Assembly: GCA_937864535.1 (NCBI GenBank)
Contig: CALMJS010000035.1
Location: 1-64,000 of the forward strand
From: an uncultured Paracoccaceae bacterium
GTDB lineage: Bacteria; Pseudomonadota; Alphaproteobacteria; Rhodobacterales; Rhodobacteraceae
Direction: 5' to 3'
DNA length: 64,000 bases
Shown here: in pieces, positions 24,714-33,280 of the stretch
How the letters are laid out: each line of letters starts with the position of its first letter
How positions within the stretch are numbered: position 1 is the stretch's first letter
Position numbers and translations under genes: made by a program
The notes under the pieces: generated by a model
Told to the model about the DNA's origin: nothing
Database searches by the model: none
Seen by the model: the letters and a program-made list of their open reading frames with translations, nothing else

Positions 24714-26741
24714 ATGACGGTTCAGAATATCCAAAGCTTTGTCGCCGGTCGGTGGACGAACCCAACCGGTAGCGCGCGTCCGGTTTTTTCAGCGATTACT
24801 GGAGAAATCATCGGGCAGGCCGGGGGTGATCTGGACGTTCACGCCATGCTGGACCATGCCCGCACCAAGGGCGGCCCAGCCCTGCGCAAGATGACGTTCC
24901 ATCAGCGCGCCAAGATGGTCAAGGCGCTGGCGCTCTACCTGACCGAGCGGAAAAGTGCATTATATGACATATCCTTTGCGACGGGCGCGACAGCCTCGGA
25001 TCACATGATCGATGTGGATGGCGGCATCGGGACGATGTTTGTCTACGCGTCAAAGGGGCGGGTCGAATTGCCCGATGATACCCTGCTCTTGGACGGTGAT
25101 ATCGAACGCTTTGGCAAGGGCGGCAGCTTTGTCGGCCAGCACGTTTATACCTCGCTCCAAGGGGTTGCGGTCCATATCAACGCCTTCAACTTTCCTGTTT
25201 GGGGCATGTTGGAGAAACTCGCCCCCAGCCTGATCGCGGGCGTGCCGTCCATCGTCAAACCCGCGACTGCCACCTGTCAGGTGACCGAACTCTGTGTGCG
25301 GATGATGATCGAATCGGGCCTATTGCCTGATGGTGCGCTGCAATTGGTGACCGGAGGGCTGGGTGACACGCTCGATCACTTGGGTGCGCAGGATGTCGTC
25401 AGTTTTACCGGTTCCGCCGATACGGCGCTGAAACTGCGTTCGAACCCGGTCCTGTTGCGCAACTCGGTCCGGTTTTCTGCAGAACAGGATAGTTTGAACG
25501 CCTCGATCCTCGGGCCGGATGTGCAGCCCGGCTCGGAAGAGTTCGAGCTGTTCATCAAAGAGGTTCACCGTGAAATGACGGTCAAGGCGGGACAGAAATG
25601 TACGGCAATTCGCCGCATTATCACCCCCGAAGGTCTGGTTCAGCCGGTGATCGAGGCGCTCTCGACCCGTCTGGCCAAGACGACGATCGGCGACCCCAAG
25701 GTCGAGGGCGTGCATATGGGCGCGGTTGTCTCTGCCGACCAGCGCGACGATGTTCTGGCCAAGGCTGCGATCATCGCCTCAGAGGCCGAGCGGGTTTTTG
25801 GCGGCCAAGAGTCGCTGACCGTGGTGGGTGCCGACGCGGAAAAGGGTGCCTTTGTGAACCCGACGATGTTCCATTGTGCCGATCCCGACCGGGCGGTGAA
25901 AATCCACGAAACCGAGGCCTTTGGTCCCGTTTCGACCATCATGCCCTATCGCGATCTGGGGCATGCGATCGACCTTGCCAACCGGGGCGGTGGCAGCCTT
26001 GTCGCGTCGGTCATCACCCGCGACGGTGCTGTCGCGCGTGAGGTGGTCGAGCAGGCGGGCGCATGGCATGGTCGCCTGTATTTCAACAACGCCGAGTCGA
26101 TGAAGGATTCGACAGGTCACGGATCGCCGATGCCGCATATGGTCCATGGCGGTCCCGGTCGTGCGGGCGGCGGCGAAGAGTTGGGCGGTATTCGCGGTGT
26201 CAAACATTTCATGCAGCGGACCGCCGTGCAGGGCAGCGCGAACCTGATTACCGCCGTTGGCAAACGTTGGGTGCCGGGTGCCGACGAGATCGCCAAGGAT
26301 GTCCATCCTTTCCGGCGCACTTGGGGGCAGCTTGAACTGGGCGAGACCTTTGGATCGCCGACCCGCGTCGTGACGATGGGTGACATTGAACATTTTGCCG
26401 AATTCACCGGCGATACCTTCTACGCCCATATGGACGCCGACGCCGCCAAGCGGAACCCGTTCTTTCCGGACCGCGTGGCGCATGGCTATTTGCTGTTGTC
26501 CTTTGCTGCGGGCCTGTTCGTCGATCCTGCCGAAGGGCCGGTTCTGGCCAACACCGGGTTGGAAAACCTGTCATTCCAGAAACCTGTCACCGCAGGCGAG
26601 TCGATCAGCGTGCAACTGACCGTCAAAGGCAAGCACCTCCGCAATGCGGAGTATGGCGAAATCCGCTGGCATGTCGCGATCCGCAATCAGGATGGCGAAC
26701 AGGTGGCGGAATATGACCTGTTGACGATGGTTGCCCACTAG
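24714..26741 (+). CDS. paaZ: Bifunctional oxepin-CoA hydrolase / semialdehyde dehydrogenase PaaZ
   Basis: The 675-residue fusion opens the oxepin ring and oxidises the resulting semialdehyde. Residues 1-~520 form an aldehyde dehydrogenase with F-N-F-P-V-W (near 158) and the catalytic cysteine in G-Q-K-C-T-A (near 295). The rest is a MaoC-type hydratase with D-T-F-Y-A-H-M-D and F-P-D-R-V-A-H-G-Y. ATG 24714 follows GGAGGACAGT; the earlier ATG would extend into the regulatory gap. It is divergent from paaG and followed by a PaaX-type gene after 31 bases. Its dehydrogenase domain might also serve the box pathway, whose own BoxD is not in this window. Confidence 0.96.
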   Translation: MTVQNIQSFVAGRWTNPTGSARPVFSAITGEIIGQAGGDLDVHAMLDHARTKGGPALRKMTFHQRAKMVKALALYLTERKSALYDISFATGATASDHMIDVDGGIGTMFVYASKGRVELPDDTLLLDGDIERFGKGGSFVGQHVYTSLQGVAVHINAFNFPVWGMLEKLAPSLIAGVPSIVKPATATCQVTELCVRMMIESGLLPDGALQLVTGGLGDTLDHLGAQDVVSFTGSADTALKLRSNPVLLRNSVRFSAEQDSLNASILGPDVQPGSEEFELFIKEVHREMTVKAGQKCTAIRRIITPEGLVQPVIEALSTRLAKTTIGDPKVEGVHMGAVVSADQRDDVLAKAAIIASEAERVFGGQESLTVVGADAEKGAFVNPTMFHCADPDRAVKIHETEAFGPVSTIMPYRDLGHAIDLANRGGGSLVASVITRDGAVAREVVEQAGAWHGRLYFNNAESMKDSTGHGSPMPHMVHGGPGRAGGGEELGGIRGVKHFMQRTAVQGSANLITAVGKRWVPGADEIAKDVHPFRRTWGQLELGETFGSPTRVVTMGDIEHFAEFTGDTFYAHMDADAAKRNPFFPDRVAHGYLLLSFAAGLFVDPAEGPVLANTGLENLSFQKPVTAGESISVQLTVKGKHLRNAEYGEIRWHVAIRNQDGEQVAEYDLLTMVAH

Positions 26742-26772
26742 GCCCCTGCATATGTGACCGCTATAACGCGGC

Positions 26773-27540
26773 ATGACCCAAATCGTGCCGCCAATCCCTG
26801 CCGCTGTTTCCGCGTTCTTCCCCCTGTCCGAGGTCAAGGTCTGGTCCTTGATCGTGACGATCCTGGGGGATCTAGCGCCCCATGAAGGGCAGGGGGTCGA
26901 AGGCCCCGTCCTGACCGCATTGGTCGAGAGGATGGGAGTGCAGCCGCAGGCAATGCGGGTCGCGCTGCATCGCCTGCGCAAGGATGCGTGGATCGACAGC
27001 GACAAGCAGGGGCGTGTAGTCACCTATCGTTTGTCGGCCATGGCCCGCACCCGCACCCAAGAAGCGCAGAGCATGATCTATGGCGGCGTGACGGGGTCGG
27101 CTGATCTGTGGATCAACATTACCGCACCAGACCATGGCGCAGACGGCTTTGCCATCGCCCCGCGCGTCATTGTTGCCGATCACATCATCGACGATGCGCT
27201 GGTGATGCGCTGGACGGGGGATGCACTGCCCGCGTGGGTCGTCGCGCAGATAGAGCAGTCCGCCATTGTCGCGCGGCATGCCGGGCTGGTTGCCGATCTG
27301 GGGCTTCTGCGGCAATCGCTGGGGCAGAACTCGGATGTTATGGCCAGGACTGTGCTGCGGTTGATCGTGTTGCATCGCTGGCGGCGGATTATTCTGCGCA
27401 CGGACCCGCGGGCGATGGCCCTGCTGCCAATGGAGGCCGCGCCGCATCGCTGCCGGGCCTTGGTCGCCGAGGTTCTGTCCGCATGTCCGCGGCCTCATCT
27501 GGCCGATCTTGCGACGGCCTTGGCCGAGGCTCGGGGATAG
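26773..27540 (+). CDS. paaX: PaaX-family transcriptional repressor
   Basis: The 255-residue protein has the PaaX layout: an N-terminal winged helix (V-W-S-L-I-V-T-I-L-G-D near 22-32; L-V-E-R-M-G-V-Q-P-Q-A-M-R-V-A-L-H-R-L-R-K-D in two parts near 50-71), the central PaaX domain (R-T-Q-E-A-Q) and a C-terminal helical domain. PaaX repressors respond to phenylacetyl-CoA. It follows paaZ closely. Together with the TetR gene at 21524 it gives the locus two candidate repressors. Confidence 0.85.
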   Translation: MTQIVPPIPAAVSAFFPLSEVKVWSLIVTILGDLAPHEGQGVEGPVLTALVERMGVQPQAMRVALHRLRKDAWIDSDKQGRVVTYRLSAMARTRTQEAQSMIYGGVTGSADLWINITAPDHGADGFAIAPRVIVADHIIDDALVMRWTGDALPAWVVAQIEQSAIVARHAGLVADLGLLRQSLGQNSDVMARTVLRLIVLHRWRRIILRTDPRAMALLPMEAAPHRCRALVAEVLSACPRPHLADLATALAEARG

Positions 27541-27600
27541 GGCTTTACCCATTGCATCTTTGGGGGCAACGTGGGGTAGACCCAATCCGGATAAAGCCTG

Positions 27601-28290
27601 ATGCCCCTTTTTGATCTGCCCGTACCCCCGACGCTGCCCATTGTTGGATCGGACGACCGCGTTAATGTTGGACGCATTTTCTGCGTTGGTCGTAATTACG
27701 AGGCCCACGCCCGCGAAATGGGCGGTGTCGTGGATCGTGAAGCGCCGTTCTACTTTACCAAACACCCCACTGCGACCGTGCTGAGCGGGGCAACCATCCC
27801 CTATCCGCTCGGGACATCGGACTATCACCATGAAATGGAGTTCGCTTTTGTAATCGGTGCGCCTGCGTTTCGCGTCGCGCCGGAGGATGCCCTCGGCGTG
27901 ATCTACGGATATTGCTGCGCGCTGGACATGACGCGCCGCGATCTTCAGGCCGTTGCCAAGGACAAGCGTCGCCCGTGGGACCTGTCCAAGGATTTCGAGA
28001 ACTCTGCAATATTCGGGGCCGTGACCCGTGCCGCCGACTTTGTGCCCGGGGATCAGCGGATCTATTTGACCGTCAATGGACAGTCCCGACAGGACGCGAC
28101 GATTGCGGATATGATTCATTCGGTCCCGGCGATCATCGCGGATCTGTCAAAATACTACCACCTGCGCCCCGGTGACATCGTTCTAACCGGCACACCCGAA
28201 GGCGTCGGGCCTGTTCAGGCGGGGGATGTGCTGGTGGGGGGAATCGACGGATTGGCCCCGATCGAGCTGCGTATCGGCGTAGCCGAGTAG
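27601..28290 (+). CDS. Fumarylacetoacetate-hydrolase family protein (fumarylpyruvate hydrolase-like)
   Basis: The 229-residue protein has the FAH-family metal-binding signature: C-V-G-R-N-Y near 30-35, then Y-H-H-E-M-E-F with the E-x-E pair near 79-81, D-M-T-R-R-D-L-Q near 110, and G-T-P-E-G-V-G near 200. Length and motifs fit fumarylpyruvate or related acylpyruvate hydrolases (NagK/FAHD1 type) of the gentisate route. No gentisate dioxygenase is nearby, so an oxaloacetate decarboxylase-like or housekeeping role is also possible. It follows paaX by 60 bases and may be transcribed alone. Confidence 0.85.
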   Translation: MPLFDLPVPPTLPIVGSDDRVNVGRIFCVGRNYEAHAREMGGVVDREAPFYFTKHPTATVLSGATIPYPLGTSDYHHEMEFAFVIGAPAFRVAPEDALGVIYGYCCALDMTRRDLQAVAKDKRRPWDLSKDFENSAIFGAVTRAADFVPGDQRIYLTVNGQSRQDATIADMIHSVPAIIADLSKYYHLRPGDIVLTGTPEGVGPVQAGDVLVGGIDGLAPIELRIGVAE

Positions 28291-28307
28291 GTTTTATGTT
28301 CTATTTT

Positions 28308-28339
28308 GCAGAATTTTGTCGTTGTTGGCAAAATTCTGC
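28308..28339. terminator. Inverted repeat after the FAH-family gene
   Basis: GCAGAATTTTG (28308-28318) and CAAAATTCTGC (28329-28339) are perfectly complementary over 11 bases with a 10-base loop. It starts 18 bases after the stop at 28290. The stem is A/T-rich and no long T run follows, so it might be either a terminator or an operator. Confidence 0.45.
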
Positions 28340-28358
28340 GGATTTCATTTTGTTTAGT

Positions 28359-28372
28359 TGCAATATTTCGCA
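28359..28372. promoter_or_regulatory. Possible BoxR-like half-degenerate site before dctP
   Basis: TGCA-N6-CGCA has the same 10-base spacing as the clear TGCA pairs before boxC and the DUF4863 gene, but with one mismatched repeat. If real it would put the TRAP transporter under benzoyl-CoA control. Weak evidence. Confidence 0.3.
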
Positions 28373-28662
28373 CAATAATGTTCGATGTGGCCAAGGGCAG
28401 ACTCATCCACTCCACGGGGTTCGGATGAATGACGTTTCGAAATAATTAGTGACAAACAATAATGGTTATGCATTATATCTAATTGTCTGACCGCTCATCC
28501 ACAGGACAAAACGCTTGATTTTGTTGCGGGTGCAATGATCGGATGGAAGGGGGCCAGCTGTCAACCGATGCCGAAGAGGAGCGGCAAAGGACCTGCTATC
28601 TGGCCAAGTGATACATAGGGTGACTGGAACAACCAGCGCCGGGTCAATAGGGAGGAGACCAC

Positions 28663-29703
28663 ATGATCACCACTCGCAAAGGGTTTTTGAAGACTGCAAT
28701 GGCGTCAGCGATTGCCTTGGGGTTGTCGGCGACCGCGTCGCTGGCCCAGGAGGTCACGCTGACGCTGGAACATTTCCTGCCGGCGCAGGCAAACGTTCCG
28801 GTTCAGGTTCTGGACGTTTGGGCAGACAAGGTAGAAGCGGATTCCAATGGCCGTATCAAGGTCGAGCGCTATGCGGCGATGTCGCTCGGCGGCACCCCGC
28901 CGGAACTGATCGACCACGTTCAGGACGGCATTGTCGATATCGGCTGGACCGTTGTTGGCTATACTCCGGGTCGTTTCCCCTCGACCGAAGTGTTCGAGCT
29001 GCCGTTCATGGTGTCCGATGCCCGTGCGGCCTCCTCTGCCTTCTATCAGATGTTCGAAGAGCACATGAAGGACACCGAGTTCGCTGACCTGCATATCCTT
29101 GGCACGTGGGTCCACGGTCCGGGCATGTTCCACACGAACAAGCCGGTTACCGTGCCGGCTGACCTGCAGGGCATGAAAATCCGCGGCGGCTCGCGTCTGG
29201 TGAACCAGCTGTTGGAGCTGGTCGGTGCGACCCCGGTCGGCATGCCGGTCCCCGCCGTGTCCGAAGCCCTGTCCAAGGGCGTGATCGACGGCACCACCAT
29301 TCCGTGGGAAGTGACCTCGTCGCTCAAGGTGCCGGAACTGGTGCATAACCACACCGAATTCGAAGGTCCGGCGCTGTACAACCTGACCTTTGTTCTGGCT
29401 ATGAACAAGGACAAGTACGAGGGTCTGCCAGAGGATCTGCGGGCTGTGATCGACCAGAATTCGGGTCTTGAATTCTCGATCTTCGCCGGCGGCACACAGT
29501 CGGATGCCGATGGTCCGGCCCGTCAGATCGCCGTCGATCTGGGCAACAACATCATCACCGTTCCCGAGGCCGATACCGGTCCGTGGCGTGATCTGGTCGC
29601 GCCGATCTACGACAGCTGGGTCGCTGACATGCAGTCCAAGGGTATCGACGGTCAGGCTCTGATCGATCAGGCCCGTGCACTGATGGATGCCTATCAGGGC
29701 TAA
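28663..29703 (+). CDS. dctP: TRAP transporter periplasmic binding protein (DctP family)
   Basis: The 346-residue protein has a signal peptide ending A-S-L-A-Q, then the DctP fold with H-F-L-P-A-Q near 37-42 and the family arginine motif in L-Q-G-M-K-I-R-G-G near 169-177, which in this family ligates the substrate carboxylate. It captures an organic acid for the DctQM permease. Its position before the hydroxycinnamate and benzoate genes suggests an aromatic acid; TRAP systems for p-coumarate and related acids are known in Rhodopseudomonas (TarPQM). The substrate is inferred from context. A stem-loop follows the gene. Confidence 0.9.
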   Translation: MITTRKGFLKTAMASAIALGLSATASLAQEVTLTLEHFLPAQANVPVQVLDVWADKVEADSNGRIKVERYAAMSLGGTPPELIDHVQDGIVDIGWTVVGYTPGRFPSTEVFELPFMVSDARAASSAFYQMFEEHMKDTEFADLHILGTWVHGPGMFHTNKPVTVPADLQGMKIRGGSRLVNQLLELVGATPVGMPVPAVSEALSKGVIDGTTIPWEVTSSLKVPELVHNHTEFEGPALYNLTFVLAMNKDKYEGLPEDLRAVIDQNSGLEFSIFAGGTQSDADGPARQIAVDLGNNIITVPEADTGPWRDLVAPIYDSWVADMQSKGIDGQALIDQARALMDAYQG

Positions 29704-29716
29704 ATTCGGACCGCTG

Positions 29717-29742
29717 GGCCGCAGCAGGGACCTGTTGCGGCC
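29717..29742 (+). terminator. Stem-loop between dctP and dctQ
   Basis: GGCCGCAGCAGG pairs with CCTGTTGCGGCC over 12 positions (one G-T pair) around a two-base loop. No T run follows. In TRAP and ABC operons such loops protect the binding-protein mRNA or reduce read-through to the permease genes. Confidence 0.6.
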
Positions 29743-29775
29743 TAAACTCTGACACTCATACGTTTCAGGTTCGGG

Positions 29776-30360
29776 ATGCAGAAATTTATGAACAGGCTCG
29801 CCCATGTGATGGCGATGCTTGGTGGGACAGTGTTGACCGGGCTGATCTTGCTGGTCTGCCTGTCGATTGTCGGGCGAACCGCGGCTAGCGTGCTGCATTT
29901 GTCGGCGGTGCAATCGGTCTTTGGCGGTGCTGCCGCCTGGCTGCTGGACCACGGGGTCGGGCCTGTGACAGGCGATTTCGAACTGGTCGAGGCCGGTATG
30001 GCCTTTACGGTTTTCGCGTTTCTACCGATCTGTCAGATTTCCTCCAGCCATGCGACGGTCGATATCGTCACAAACTTCTTTTCGCCGACGCTCCAACGTT
30101 TCCTGCGCGCCGCCGCAGAGGTGTTGTTCGCGGTGGTGATTTGCGTGATTGCATGGAAGCTGTGGGATGGTTTGCAGGACAAAATCAAGCGAGGCGATAC
30201 CTCGTTCTTGCTGCAATTCCCGATCTGGTGGGCCTTTGCGGCCAGCTTTGGCGCAGCGGTCGTCGCGGTGCTGGTTTCGATTTATGTTTCGCTGGTGCGC
30301 GTGGCCGAACTGGTGTCTGGCCGCATGATCCTTCTTGATGGGCCGGAGGCAGAACATTGA
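29776..30360 (+). CDS. dctQ: TRAP transporter small membrane subunit (DctQ family)
   Basis: The 194-residue protein has four hydrophobic segments (near residues 10-30, 70-90, 110-130 and 150-175), the DctQ layout. The R-G-D-T-S-F-L-L-Q-F-P-I-W-W region is typical of the third-fourth helix link. It joins DctM to form the permease. The stop overlaps the TTG start of dctM. Confidence 0.88.
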   Translation: MQKFMNRLAHVMAMLGGTVLTGLILLVCLSIVGRTAASVLHLSAVQSVFGGAAAWLLDHGVGPVTGDFELVEAGMAFTVFAFLPICQISSSHATVDIVTNFFSPTLQRFLRAAAEVLFAVVICVIAWKLWDGLQDKIKRGDTSFLLQFPIWWAFAASFGAAVVAVLVSIYVSLVRVAELVSGRMILLDGPEAEH

Positions 30361-31667
30361 CCGCGCTTGAATTGGGACTTTGGTCCTTTCCGATTGTACT
30401 CGGGCTGATTTTCCTGCGGGTTCCGATCGGTCTCGCGATGCTGGTCATCGGCTTTGTCGGGATGGCGATGCTGCCGGGCGGCACGAAAATTCCGATGAAC
30501 CAATTGAAAACGTTGGCCTATTCCGAATTCTCGAACTATTCGCTGTCTATCGTGCCGATGTTCCTCTTGATGGGGTATTTCTCGACCCTTGGCGGCATGT
30601 CTCAGGCCCTGTTCAAGGCAGCCGAGAGCTGGCTGGGTCACCGCAAGGGCGGCGTTGCCATGGCGGCCATCGGAGCCTGTGCGGGCTTTGGCGCGATTTG
30701 CGGATCGTCTCTGGCGACCGCGGCGACGATGGGGCGCGTGGCATTGCCCGAACTGCGCCGATACGGCTATGCGGGCGGATTTTCGACCGCGACACTGGCG
30801 GCGGGCGGTACGCTGGGCATCCTGATCCCGCCCTCTGTGGTTCTGGTGATCTACGCCATTCTGACAGAGCAAAATATCGCCAAGCTGTTCCTTGCCGCCT
30901 TTATCCCCGGTGTTCTGGCCGCGATTGGCTATGTGATCACCATTTCTGTCTACGTCCGGATGAACCCCGGCTCTGCCGGTGTGCGGGAACCTATCCCCTA
31001 TCGGGAGCGGTTTCAGGCCATGTTCGATGTCTGGCCGGTGCTATTGGTGTTCGGGGCCGTCGTTGGCGGTATCTACTTTGGCATCTTTACCCCCACCGAA
31101 GGCGCGGCTGTCGGTGCGCTGGGCACGGGCATCATTGCGTGGCTGAGCGGCGGACTGACCCTGAAAACCTTGGGCGAGGCGTTTGCCTCTACCGCACGAT
31201 CGACTGCGATGATCTTTCTGATCGTTCTGGGCGCCAAGTTCTACAACGGTTTCTTGGCGCGGACTCAGGTCCCCCAAGAGTTGACGGAATGGGTTCTGGC
31301 CCAAGGCTATGCGCCGATGATGGTGATGGTCATCATCCTCGTGTTCTATCTGATCATGGGCTGCGTGATGGACAGCCTGTCGATGATCCTGCTGACTATC
31401 CCGATCTTCTGGCCGGTGATGCAGGGTATGGATTTCGGCCTGTCCCAAGAGCATCTGGCGATCTGGTTTGGCATCCTGACGCTGATCGTCGTAGAGGTCG
31501 GGTTGATCACCCCGCCGGTGGGTATGAATCTCTTTATTATCAACTCTATGGAGAGAACGACCCCCCTCGTGGAAACCTACAAGGCTGTCGCCTATTTCGT
31601 GGCCTCTGACATGATCCGCGTGGTCATTCTGGTGCTGTTTCCGTCGATCACATTGTTCCTTCTCTGA
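30357..31667 (+). CDS. dctM: TRAP transporter large permease subunit (DctM family)
   Basis: The 436-residue protein has about 12 hydrophobic segments. It shows the family motifs G-A-C-A-G-F-G-A-I-C-G-S-S near 105-117 and G-T-L-G-I-L-I-P-P-S near 149-158, plus G-L-I-T-P-P-V-G-M-N-L-F near the C-terminus. Import is driven by a sodium or proton gradient. The best start is TTG at 30357, overlapping the dctQ stop, since no suitable ATG lies near; a non-ATG start under coupling is plausible. Confidence 0.9.
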   Translation: MTALELGLWSFPIVLGLIFLRVPIGLAMLVIGFVGMAMLPGGTKIPMNQLKTLAYSEFSNYSLSIVPMFLLMGYFSTLGGMSQALFKAAESWLGHRKGGVAMAAIGACAGFGAICGSSLATAATMGRVALPELRRYGYAGGFSTATLAAGGTLGILIPPSVVLVIYAILTEQNIAKLFLAAFIPGVLAAIGYVITISVYVRMNPGSAGVREPIPYRERFQAMFDVWPVLLVFGAVVGGIYFGIFTPTEGAAVGALGTGIIAWLSGGLTLKTLGEAFASTARSTAMIFLIVLGAKFYNGFLARTQVPQELTEWVLAQGYAPMMVMVIILVFYLIMGCVMDSLSMILLTIPIFWPVMQGMDFGLSQEHLAIWFGILTLIVVEVGLITPPVGMNLFIINSMERTTPLVETYKAVAYFVASDMIRVVILVLFPSITLFLL

Positions 31668-31687
31668 CGCAGATATCGCTTGATTGA

Positions 31688-31730
31688 AAAAAAGGTATTC
31701 GACATAATGATTATGTCGAATACCTTTTTT
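31688..31730. promoter_or_regulatory. Perfect 43-nt palindrome before the hydroxycinnamate operon
   Basis: Two 21-base arms are perfectly complementary around a single central G at 31709. The core TTCGACATAAT / ATTATGTCGAA is flanked by GGTA/TACC and by A and T runs. It begins 20 bases after the dctM stop and ends directly before the GGAGG of the next gene. It could be an operator for the MarR-type regulator encoded at 33281, a terminator for the TRAP genes (strong stem, six terminal T), or both. Confidence 0.75.
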
Positions 31731-31744
31731 GTTGGAGGGTGCTG

Positions 31745-32506
31745 ATGCAGATTTCAGAACAGGTCGCGATTGTGACCGGCGGCGGCAGCGGGCTTGGCGC
31801 TGCGACGGCGCGGGTCCTGGCTGGCAAGGGCGCGCGTATCGCTATTCTCGATTTCGATCTGCAACGCGCACAGGCGGTCGCACAAGAGATCGGCGGCATC
31901 GCCGTGCAGGTGGATGTCGGGGACGAGGCCAGCGTCGAGGCTGCGATCGGGTCGGTTGTGGATCAGATCGGCGCGCCGCGCATCGTCGTGAACTGCGCCG
32001 GGATCGGTCTGGCCGCCCGCATGGTCGGCCGCGAGGGCAAACTGTCCATCGACACGTTCGAGCGGACCATTCGCGTCAATCTGATCGGTACCTATAACGT
32101 GATGTCCTATGCTGTGCGGGCCATGTTGACCCTGCCGCCGCTGGAGAATGCAGAGCGCGGTGTGATCATCAACACCGCCTCTGCCGCCTATCAGGATGGG
32201 CAGTTGGGCCAGTCCGCCTATTCCGCATCCAAGGGCGGGATTGCCGCCATGTGTTTGCCTGTCGCCCGGGAATTGGCCCAGCATGCGATCCGCTGCAACG
32301 CGGTTGCGCCGGGGCTGTTCAATACGCCGATGATGGCCGGACTGCCGGATGAAACCGTTGCGGGCATCGTGAAAAATATCCCCTTTCCGGCACGTCTGGG
32401 CGACCCTGCCGAGTTTGGCCTCTTGGTCAGCCAGATTGCCGAAAACCCCTATTTGAACGGCGAGGTCATCCGACTGGATGGCGCAACCCGCCTGCCGCCG
32501 CGCTGA
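31745..32506 (+). CDS. Short-chain dehydrogenase, likely 3-hydroxy-arylpropionyl-CoA dehydrogenase
   Basis: The 253-residue classical SDR has the NAD motif G-G-G-S-G-L-G (near 12-18), N-C-A-G near 86-89, catalytic S at the I-N-T-A-S-A-A-Y-Q-D segment and Y-S-A-S-K (near 161-165). It resembles type-10 3-hydroxyacyl-CoA dehydrogenases. Beside feruloyl-CoA synthase and a hydratase it would oxidise the 3-hydroxy-3-arylpropionyl-CoA in non-retro-aldol side-chain shortening, as proposed for Agrobacterium hydroxycinnamate degradation. ATG 31745 is chosen for its distance to GGAGG. First gene after the palindrome. Confidence 0.85.
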   Translation: MQISEQVAIVTGGGSGLGAATARVLAGKGARIAILDFDLQRAQAVAQEIGGIAVQVDVGDEASVEAAIGSVVDQIGAPRIVVNCAGIGLAARMVGREGKLSIDTFERTIRVNLIGTYNVMSYAVRAMLTLPPLENAERGVIINTASAAYQDGQLGQSAYSASKGGIAAMCLPVARELAQHAIRCNAVAPGLFNTPMMAGLPDETVAGIVKNIPFPARLGDPAEFGLLVSQIAENPYLNGEVIRLDGATRLPPR

Positions 32507-32515
32507 GGATTGACT

Positions 32516-33277
32516 ATGACGCTGGTAAATATCGACATTCAGGACGGTATCGCTGTCCTAACCATGAACCGCCCGGACAAACGTAATGCGATGTCCGATG
32601 CACTGTTGGCGGAACTGGACGCGTTTTTCAGCCATCCGCCCGCCGAGGTCAAGGTCGCGGTTCTGACCGGCACAGCGGGGCATTATTGTTCCGGGCTGGA
32701 CCTGTCAGAGCATAAACAGCGCGACGCAGAGGGCACGATGCGCCATTCCCGGTCGTGGCATCAGGTGATGGACCGGATTCAATTCGGCGGGCTGCCGGTG
32801 ATTTCCGCGATGTTTGGCGCGGTGATCGGCGGTGGTCTGGAAATGGCGACAGCGACCCATGTGCGGATCGCCGAGCCATCGACGATTTTCCAACTGCCCG
32901 AAGGCCGGCGCGGCATCTTTGTCGGCGGCGGGGCTTCGGTCCGTGTGGGCCGGATCCTCGGGGCGGACCGGATGATCGAAATGATGCTCACGGGCCGGAA
33001 ATATGGTGCGGCTGAGGGGCTTGCCCTTGGCCTGACGCATTACGCGGTGGGTGAGGGTGAAGCGCTGCCCTTGGCGATGGACCTTGCCCGGAAAATCGCC
33101 AGCAACGCGCCCCTGTCCAACTATGTGATGATTCAGGCGCTGGCCCGGATCGAGGACATGTCCAAGGCTGATGGCCTCTTCACCGAGAGCCTTTGTGCGG
33201 CCCTGACGCAGACCAGCACCGACGCCATCGAAGGGTTGGCGGCGTTTCTGGAAAAGCGCAACCCGACGTTTCGGTAA
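32516..33277 (+). CDS. Crotonase-family hydroxycinnamoyl-CoA hydratase
   Basis: The 253-residue enoyl-CoA hydratase/isomerase-type protein has oxyanion-hole segments H-Y-C-S-G-L-D-L (near 60-67) and G-A-V-I-G-G-G-L-E-M (near 100-109), and Q-L-P-E-G-R-R-G-I-F-V-G-G-G near 126-139. Next to feruloyl-CoA synthase and an SDR it probably hydrates feruloyl- or coumaroyl-CoA. A hydratase/lyase giving vanillin and acetyl-CoA is possible, but the neighbouring dehydrogenase and amidohydrolase favour the oxidative route, and no vanillin dehydrogenase is nearby. ATG 32516 is preferred for the GAGGA upstream. Confidence 0.85.
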   Translation: MTLVNIDIQDGIAVLTMNRPDKRNAMSDALLAELDAFFSHPPAEVKVAVLTGTAGHYCSGLDLSEHKQRDAEGTMRHSRSWHQVMDRIQFGGLPVISAMFGAVIGGGLEMATATHVRIAEPSTIFQLPEGRRGIFVGGGASVRVGRILGADRMIEMMLTGRKYGAAEGLALGLTHYAVGEGEALPLAMDLARKIASNAPLSNYVMIQALARIEDMSKADGLFTESLCAALTQTSTDAIEGLAAFLEKRNPTFR

Positions 33278-33280
33278 ACC

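Larger units (their letters stand above)
28291..28662. promoter_or_regulatory. A/T-rich control region before the TRAP transporter genes
   Basis: These 372 bases hold no gene. They contain the inverted repeat at 28308-28339, a TGCA-N6-CGCA element at 28359-28372 similar to the putative BoxR sites, another isolated TGCA at 28469, and GGGAGGAGA just before the dctP ATG at 28663. The A/T content is well above the surroundings. Promoters for the TRAP/hydroxycinnamate operon probably lie here. Confidence 0.5.

Noticed and set aside
28291-28662. Riboswitch or small RNA in the A/T-rich gap before dctP
   Set aside because: Only one 11-base inverted repeat is seen; no known riboswitch core or clear small-RNA terminator could be recognised.
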